15,000 nucleotides of DNA from Halisarca cf. caerulea. Lineage: Eukaryota > Porifera > Demospongiae > Chondrillida > Halisarcidae. The notes below the pieces were generated by a model that worked only from the letters and a program-made list of their open reading frames with translations, made no database searches and was not told where the DNA came from. The position numbers were made by a program, and so were the translations under genes. The stretch is taken from positions 4,550,859 through 4,565,858 of the forward strand of contig CAUJGJ010000242.1 in the NCBI GenBank assembly GCA_963170055.1, written 5' to 3'. Each line of letters starts with the position of its first letter. Position 1 is the first letter of the stretch. This document shows, one piece after another, positions 1 to 7,623 of this stretch.

Positions 1-516
1 GACAATCATAACCAGTATTCCATCAGCAATGTTCATTTTGCTGTTGACGATGATGGCAATTCTGATCCTGAGCAGGTTAGAGGTGAATCTAAAGTGTGTA
101 TGGAAGCTCCAGAAGATGGGGATGCCCCTACAGAGCATCCTGGTAAAATCCAAGAATATCCTGAAGAATGCAATAATGGTTTGGGAGTGCACACCTACAT
201 TGATGGCAGCAGGAGTGGAGAAGACTTCATTGATGTTACAGAACAGACTGAAGAGGAAGAACCATTAGATCAAACACAGCTACCTTATGAAGCATTTCAG
301 ATAAAGGAGAGAAGAAAGACAAGCAAAGAAGAGTATGAGAAATTCAAATCTCCTTCTCGAAAAACATCCAGTGACCGTTCTCGAAAGACGTTAGGTGAGC
401 GTTTTAGAAAGACATCCAGTGAGCGTTTTAGAAGAGCATCTAGTGAACAAAGTGAAGAGTCCAGAAGGCTATTTGAGAGCAGTGATGAAGATGACGAAAA
501 CATATTCCCCTTGTGA
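1..516 (+). CDS. Gene A, 3' part of last exon: cytoplasmic tail of a TSR receptor paralog (5' partial)
   Basis: The sequence is open in frame 1 from base 1 to a TGA at 514-516. It aligns along its length with the tail encoded by the last exon of gene B (9187-9840), sharing YSISNVHFAVD, QTQLPYEAFQIKE and a C-terminal ESSDEDD-x-x-FPL. The tail is hydrophilic and acidic, then becomes basic and Ser/Thr-rich, with four 8-residue repeats of the type SRKTSSDR (RKTS and RRAS resemble basophilic kinase sites). Compared with B it lacks about 51 residues in two blocks. No catalytic domain is visible. YEAF fits a YxxPhi sorting motif, and the C-terminal F-P-L fits a class II PDZ ligand; both are motif-level guesses. 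The upstream exons lie outside the window. Confidence 0.85.
   Translation, partial: DNHNQYSISNVHFAVDDDGNSDPEQVRGESKVCMEAPEDGDAPTEHPGKIQEYPEECNNGLGVHTYIDGSRSGEDFIDVTEQTEEEEPLDQTQLPYEAFQIKERRKTSKEEYEKFKSPSRKTSSDRSRKTLGERFRKTSSERFRRASSEQSEESRRLFESSDEDDENIFPL
355..450 (+). repeat. 24-bp coding minisatellite in the gene A tail (4 units)
   Basis: Four head-to-tail 24-bp units each encode an 8-residue block (SRKTSSDR, SRKTLGER, FRKTSSER, FRRASSEQ). The array is in frame and is shared with gene B at 9679-9774, so it predates the duplication. The units differ by point changes that mostly keep the R-[KR]-x-S core. Confidence 0.8.
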
Positions 517-923
517 CATTTGAGAATCCTCTTCATGCACACTGTACAGGATGGGAGTAACCTGGTTGAGTCCTGCATGTTGATGCACTTTCCGAACACT
601 TTGTTTCGATCTGGTCATGACTATGCAGTCTTATTCACAGTTGTTTCTTGTGAGCATAATAAATTTAAATTATTTTTTTTAATGTCTATGTAATAACATA
701 TGTACTGCTAATAGTACATTTGAAAATAATGATTGGTATATTGATTGTTGTATTTATTTCTGACTTTGTATGTATTTTTGAGACATTCTGCACTTGATTC
801 TTCTATGATATCCTTCGATCAATGGAGATCATTTTACCCAGAATTGCTGAACCTTTCCTGGTCAAGTGTACATAGCACCGTTGTGCATCCATCCTTGATA
901 TCAGTCTGCGTGTACCGCATGCG
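517..923. other. Gene A 3' UTR and A-B spacer
   Basis: The first ~120 bases after the gene A stop align with the gene B 3' UTR (shared CATGCACACTGT and a TTTC-GAACA stretch), so they belong to the duplicated unit. The remainder is AT-rich spacer, also loosely similar to 9960-10190. No gene is visible. Confidence 0.6.
658..663 (+). terminator. Polyadenylation signal of gene A
   Basis: A canonical AATAAA lies 142 bases after the gene A stop codon and is followed by a T-rich stretch. This is the expected arrangement for a 3' end. The cleavage site itself cannot be placed. Confidence 0.6.
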
Positions 924-1100
924 CAGTACCTCTATCATCTGACACTCTGAGGGCAGCCAACAATTCCAAATTGTGTCAGATTACGGAGGTTGGCGGATTA
1001 TATGGAGTAACTCTTACTATACTTTGGTATGGTTACATTGCCCAAGGTTAAAAGATAGTCAGATGAGATGAGTGACTGTTGGATTGGCAGGTTATTTCAC
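924..1100. mobile_element. Old MITE-like segment upstream of gene B
   Basis: The segment begins CAGTACCTCTATCAT and aligns well with 10199-10395 upstream of gene C, including the internal stretches CAAATTGTGTCAGATTAC and GGATTATATGGAGTAAC. Its ends are more recognisable in the C copy. It lies at the same place in both units, so it was inserted before the duplication. The right end here is degenerate, so the limits are approximate. Confidence 0.4.
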
Positions 1101-1179
1101 ATAGTGTATACAGATATTTGGTACGTAATATATGCACACTGTGAACCAACTGCGCAACTCCAAGCTAGCACACTGCATG

Positions 1180-1319
1180 GCAGTCTTTTATAAAGAAAAT
1201 GTCCATTCCTCGGGAGGGGAATATAAGGTGTAGCGAATGATGTCATCAGAGCTGCTCGAAACTGACGATTCTTATACGCGATTAACTATTCGCGTTATAT
1301 TCGTATAACTATACCAGAA
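1180..1319 (+). promoter_or_regulatory. Conserved proximal promoter / 5' UTR of gene B
   Basis: This block aligns closely with 12181-12317 upstream of gene C. It contains a CRE-like TGATGTCA at 1238-1245 (the full TGACGTCA in C), followed by ATCAGAGCTG, and a 20-bp palindromic motif at 1276-1295. No TATA box is evident near the start codon. The spacing from the CRE-like site to the ATG is 82 bases here and 80 in C. Regulation by a bZIP factor (CREB/ATF type) is an inference from the motif. Confidence 0.55.
1276..1295. promoter_or_regulatory. Palindromic motif ACGCGA-N8-TCGCGT
   Basis: ACGCGATTAACTATTCGCGT has perfect 6-base inverted arms around an 8-base spacer. It is identical, spacer included, at 12276-12295 before gene C, whereas flanking bases differ. 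It is a candidate binding site for a dimeric factor, in the promoter or the 5' UTR. Confidence 0.45.
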
Positions 1320-1392
1320 ATGTTTACCTCTGCAATAGTGGCTGCTATTTTGGCGTCGTCTTACTTGGTATTTCTCTCTGTTGGTAGTGCAG
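1320..1392 (+). CDS. Gene B exon 1: signal peptide
   Basis: The ATG at 1320 starts a hydrophobic leader (MFTSAIVAAILASSYLVFLS) followed by VGSAG, a suitable signal peptidase site (small residues at -3 and -1). The exon ends in phase 1 at a strong donor, GTGAGT. Gene C has the same exon with one codon fewer. The match with C begins to break down upstream of the ATG, supporting this start. Confidence 0.85.
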
Positions 1393-2164
1393 GTGAGTTT
1401 GGAGGGAAATCTAACAGGCCTATAGCTAGTACACGTTTATTATTACATGGCTATATTAGCTATTATGACCACCTTACCTATGGTCATAAAGTTCTCCCAA
1501 AGGGTATCACATTCAAGTAGATGTAAATGTTCTTAAGTGTGCATGCGTGGTAGTATATAGTTCAGCTTCACAAACAGGTCGCAGACTCTCCCATAGACTG
1601 TACTTCGAGAGTAATGACTCTTTACCATTTCTGAAGGAATCAACCTGTGCGGAAACGGTACGAACTGTTCCACCTGGTCGGTGTGGGCATGCGGACACAC
1701 TACTGCCAAGAGGACCAGACGGTGTGCAGGAAACGATAGTATTGTATATGTGGAGACGGCGAACAGTGAGCAAGTCCATACACGTTGTTCAACAGTACAA
1801 TTTTAGAAGCTTGTTAAACTATAATACTTACAGTAGTAACTGCATGTACAATAATTTCACTAGCTGCCAGTATAATGGTTAATATTATACATAAACTGCA
1901 TTCAATGTACATTGCATCACTCTGCTAGCATGCCTGTCTTTTAAACTGGTACCACTTCTACCACGATGTATACAGTTAATGATGCTTTGCGCATATGGTC
2001 GCCATGGGAACCCTGCAGCACACCTGGAAAGAAATTTCGATATCATACCTGCAACCCATCTCTATTCCTTGGTACCACCCACTGCTTAGCCTTTGATTCT
2101 GGGAATACTGTTGGCAGCCGTGTATCCTGTTGTGAAGGCCTAGGTATGTGTGCATGTGTGAGTG

Positions 2165-2233
<69 letters not shown>

Positions 2234-2273
2234 GTGTGTGTCTGTGTATGTGTGTGTGTACATGTGCGCGCGC

Positions 2274-2339
<66 letters not shown>

Positions 2340-2410
2340 ATGCATTCGTGTGTCCATGCATGTGTGTGTGTGTGTGTGTGTGTATGTGTGTGCATGCGTG
2401 TGTGTGTCCA

Positions 2411-2447
<37 letters not shown>

Positions 2448-4956
2448 ATATACTATCATCCTGAAAGTCACCAAGCTGGAGGTGGGGAATCATGCAGCTC
2501 AGAGCTCGGGATGGATATATTGATGCCATCACTCAGGGCTGTACCCCACTTCTCCTCATCTCGTGGGTCTTGCAAGCCCACAGATGAGTATCCCCACTCT
2601 GCACTTAGGGGGTCATCGTGGGGCTGGGATCAGTGGGGCTGTTGCCAGCAGAACCATCGGTCTTGGTGTTTCCTGATGGCTCAACCCCCTAAATGGGGTC
2701 CACATAGCCAGTGAGCTGGCAGTGGTATTACAAGTACAAGTACAAGTGTGTACATGCATATTGTATGATATATACGTGTGCACACTATACATTTGTGAGT
2801 GGAATAAATTCAGTCCAAATATCTTGATCAAAATATGCATCACTGGTAAGCTCTTGGATCGTGACGTTCATGCATCTCACTTACTGAGTGCTGTTTCAAA
2901 CTTTAGTTATCTAATTTGTCATTTACTCTATAGTGCTTGCCACAATCAATAACAGCATTGTTTCTTTACATGTACGCTATACTTAAGCTATATGCGCTTA
3001 TGTCCACCCAGACTCTGTGAACTGGACCCAGCCATGGACCTGTGACAGTACCACATTCAAGACAGCATCAAGAGTTGGTGAATGTACCTCTGATGGAGTT
3101 CCTGTGGAGGTTACACAGACAGTAAATGGTACTAATGCTGTCTCTATGAGTGAGAGTGTTTAGATGTTTCCAATGAGTTCCTTGTCTGTAGTGAGTGTGT
3201 ACTCATGGACATCGTGGTCTCCATGGCTCCCAAGATGTGGATCAGACCATCGTAGTCGTAATCGTTCATGTGAGGTACCATCTTCAGATGTTCCATTCTG
3301 CTCCACATGTGGTTATCAGAATGTCACAGCAAACCAGAAAGTACCAGACGACCTCCCTCCTTGTTGTGAGAGTGAGTCTATCCCTAGCCAACTGTACTGC
3401 ATGCAGTGACTGCCATATGAACGTATTTTTGGGCCAGGCATTCATATAGTGTGTGTGGCATTGCATGCATATGTTTGTGAATGCGTGTGCCATTTGTTTA
3501 CATGGTTTGTGTAATATACTACAGTACATGCAGTAGACCCTCACTCATCCACACTAAGTGGGACCAGCTTATATATGTTGAGATATGTGAAATGCATGTC
3601 ATAGAGTACATGCATAAGAATCATAGTCAACTCGTGAATACATGTGGTTAAGCTTTCATGTGTTAGCTGATCGAAGTAAGAATCCAATGTTAGAACGTAC
3701 AAATACATTTTGCACAATACAGACTACACACTACAATACTGTTCTGTATTGTAGAGTACCACAGTAGAGTGTGGGTTGGATAATCAGAGTGACTATAGAT
3801 ATGTGAGGGTCTATATACTGTATATGTAAAACAATTCTTATCATTTATCTCTCAATGAAGCCTGTGATTGGAAGTATTTAATGCATATATAATTATGTGT
3901 AGACTATCCCTTTGGCTCCTGGTCTCCATGGATACCAGACTGTAGTCTCCCTGTGAGTGGAGTGACTCCAGTCAACCAGTCCAGAACCAGAAGTAGGGAA
4001 TGTGACATATCCTCTGATTGTACTCCCTGTCCATTGGATGTGGAGACTAGAACAAGTTTGTGAATGTATTAATGTTGTATTTCAAGTTGTACTAGTTGCA
4101 CACCTATAGACTCAGGGGTTGCATGTGTTTGATTTGAGGGAGCCTAGGGTTACAGGTGGGATACAAATTCGTTTGATAGCAATCTCTGAGATGGGGAGAA
4201 CCTATCAACAAAGGACCCGAGAGATGTCCCCGCTGGGTAATTTATTTGGAGATTCTTGGACCACTGCAGCGTTTTGTTTTGTATAGTTGTTATATATAGC
4301 TCATGGTCTGTCAGCTAGCTTGTGAGGTTCTGAGGAACTCAGAACAGTGGTCGACCTGGTCTTCATAAGTGATAGCTTAATTATGTCACACAATAGAACA
4401 ATACTATAACCCCAACCAGGCTGATTATACATAATTATATAGTATGTACTACTATATATAGATGACGCTGCTTAGTACATGAAGGCTTGTCCGATTTGCA
4501 CCACTTTGTAGATGATCTCCAATTCCCAGGTCAGCTTTTAAGTCATAACTTGAAAATAACGAATGATAAGCCTACAAACCTAGTTGTAAGCAAGTAACAT
4601 GTCGATCATCTACATGAGTCTTGTTCCACTTGTCAGAAAAAGTATCCACCTTAGCTTTTACTAATAATTCTATTGTCTTGTCTTGTATTCATTGACAGCA
4701 GTGATGATACTCCTTGTGATGTTGTGGTATTTGTAGGTATCCTTCAGAGTTGGAGTGATTGGGGAGAATGGTCTGGTTCTCTTAGACCTTGTTCAGAAAA
4801 GGTGTATCGAAGTAGAAGACGTTCTTGTCCAATTGTGACCAATCCTGAAGATTATCTAGTTATTTCATGTTGTAACAGCTCAAGTAAAGAAGTTGAGAAC
4901 TTGTGTTGTGAAAGTGAGAATAATATATGTCTATATTATCTGTGTGAAATGCATGC

Positions 4957-5027
<71 letters not shown>

Positions 5028-5051
5028 CCTTCTACAGTATCTATGGTGTGT

Positions 5052-5086
<35 letters not shown>

Positions 5087-5095
5087 CGTGTGTGC

Positions 5096-5145
<50 letters not shown>

Positions 5146-7545
5146 GTGTGTGTGTACATATACATTGCAGCACTCATATCTTGTCCAGAATATGTGAGCT
5201 TACTAATAAATTACTTACTGTAATACTGTTACAGTTATACTTCTCAATAGTCTACCAAACCCTTAATTTTATCCGTCATCAATTTCATGCATAAATAGAT
5301 TGAAAAGCTGCACATTGATTTGGATAGTCCACCAAACCCATTGTTGATAATCTGCTGAAATTTTCTAAACAAAGTATGGCTTCATGATAATGAGAATTCA
5401 CTCTACCATGAATGTTGAGTTCAGTACACATCTTTTTTGCATAGACTTTACCATTGGTTCCTGGTCATCATGGATGCCAAACTGTAGTCTTAACGTGAGT
5501 GGAGTGAGTCATGTTGACCAGTCAAGAAACAGAAGTAGAGAATGTAACATATCCTCTGATTGTACTTCTTGTCCATTGGATGTGGAGACTAGAAGAGGTA
5601 ATGCATAAAATTAATGAATTAAACTGTAAATTAAAATTGTAGTGATACATGACTGCAGTTTATCTGTTGTAGAGTGGGCTCCTTTTGGAATGTGGGCTTC
5701 CATGTAATGCTACTGCTTATATGTCCTCGGGCTGCATGTTGTGTGGTCAGGTATAGTCAGTCACATGCTATATAACTGTGTGTATACACATAGTACACAT
5801 GTATACACATGTTAATTGTCTTGAAGAAGACACATATATGCTATATTCTTTGTTACGGTACATGGCATTGCTTAGCTTGTATACTTTGTCGGTTTTGGTT
5901 GTAATGGTGAAGTTTATATGTGGTTCCTCATCACCATTTCTGCATGACTGTTTAGTAGCTCACATGGTTTGGGGCTCTCAAGGTTGAACTATAAGATACT
6001 TGATACCAGCTAGATGCTACATGTGTAGTTGAGTGACATGAGAGTGTTATTTATTGTCCTAATTGAAGGGGAAGAGTGGTGCTTGTGGTTGTACTCCCTA
6101 ACAGCACAACTGTGCATGGTGATTGTAACTGGTAACTGTGGTTACTGTAGTGTGGTGGTGACTGTAACTGTGGTGACTGTGGCGATGTGTGGTGTGATGC
6201 TATGAGGTTGTGGTATTGATGTTGGGATGTTGTGGTATACATATTTGTACTGTAGGTATCCTTCAGAGTTGGAGTGGTTGGGGAGAATGGTCAGGTTCTG
6301 TTGGACCTTGTTCAGAGAAGGTGTATCGAAGTAGAAGACGTTCTTGTCCACACGTGACAAATCCTGATGGTTATCCAGTTACTTCGTGTTGTGACAGCTC
6401 AAGTGAAGATGTTCAGAATCTCTGTTGTGATAGTAAATATACTTGTTTCAAGTGCTGTATAGAGTTGGCATGTTTGAGAAGTACCCGCAGTGCATGCCCC
6501 ACTTTTTCTTCCCATCTCTATTGTAGTCCTTCCGAATGTATTGTACATGAATTCTGCATAGATTCTACCATGCATGCATGCCAATATGAAAATGGTCCAA
6601 AGAATTACCATGTACATTGGATGAATGAGCATTCTCAGCAGTAACGTTATACATTTCACATTGGCTATAGTATTATTAGGATCTCTATGCTATTAATGGT
6701 ATATGCTACATATCTCCCTAAATTTCTAAATTCAATATCAAAATTTTCTCTACATGGTTTATGTACATATGAAATGCTAATGTTACAATTGTGGCTGAGT
6801 GACCAACTATAGCTGACATTACCTTTGTACTCACATCTAGATTTTACCTTTAACTCCTGGTCTCCATGGAAACCAGACTGTAGTCTCCCTGTGAACGGAG
6901 TGACTCCAGTCAACCAGTCAAGAACCAGAAGTAGGGAATACAACATATCCTCTGATTGTGCTAACTGTCCAATGGATGTGGAGACTAGAAGAGGTACAGT
7001 GGAACTTCTGGTAGTGGACTCACCCAAATATGGACACAGTGTAGTATTAATGGGATCGTAAATCATGTCCTTTGTAGTGAGGTTTATTATATTATCATAA
7101 ACCTCTCTACAAAGGGCACGACTAACAATCCCATTCACATTCCTACAAAACATTTTCAGCCTCCCAAAGAGTAAAATGTCTCTACAAAGAACAAATCAGC
7201 TTAATTTATTTCATCCCCAAAGTGTCCTTCATTGGGAAGTTCTACTGTAGCACTATACAATTTGATGAAGCAGTGTAATCTATGGCACATGGTCAATCTA
7301 GCCATGTTGTGATGTTGTGATGTTGTGGTATTTGTAGGTGTCCTTCAGAGTTGGAGTGATTGGGGAGAATGGTCAGGTTCTCTTAGACCTTGCTCAGAGA
7401 AGGTGTATCGAAGTAGAAGACGTTCTTGTCCAAATGTGAATGATGCCAAAGGTGGTCTTCTTATTTCGTGTTGCCACAATTCAAGTGAAGATGTGGAGTA
7501 CAGCTGTTGTGGAAGTGAGTGTGTATATCTGTCTGTGTGTGTATA

Positions 7546-7623
<78 letters not shown>

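Noticed and set aside
1547..1765. Gene B as a pseudogene because of a 7-base shift relative to gene C
   Set aside because: The shift lies upstream of a shared acceptor, so it is intronic in the preferred model; all other exons are open and in phase.
1547..1882. 111-codon open frame over gene B exon 2
   Set aside because: It is in a different frame from the TSR module; the WSVWACG and RTRRC motifs appear only in the frame reached from the acceptor at 1637.
1976..2714. Long open frames of Cys/Val or Thr/His on both strands over the TG tracts (also at 4860-5294, 7440-7749 and 13572-13852)
   Set aside because: They are produced by the stop-free dinucleotide repeat itself and lie within introns.
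6433..6644. Extension of exon 9 into intron 9
   Set aside because: A donor lies at the same place as in the other Y exons, and the similarity stops there.
6665..7153. 162-codon minus-strand open frame
   Set aside because: It is antisense to exon 10 and the adjacent MITE, and has no independent coding signal.
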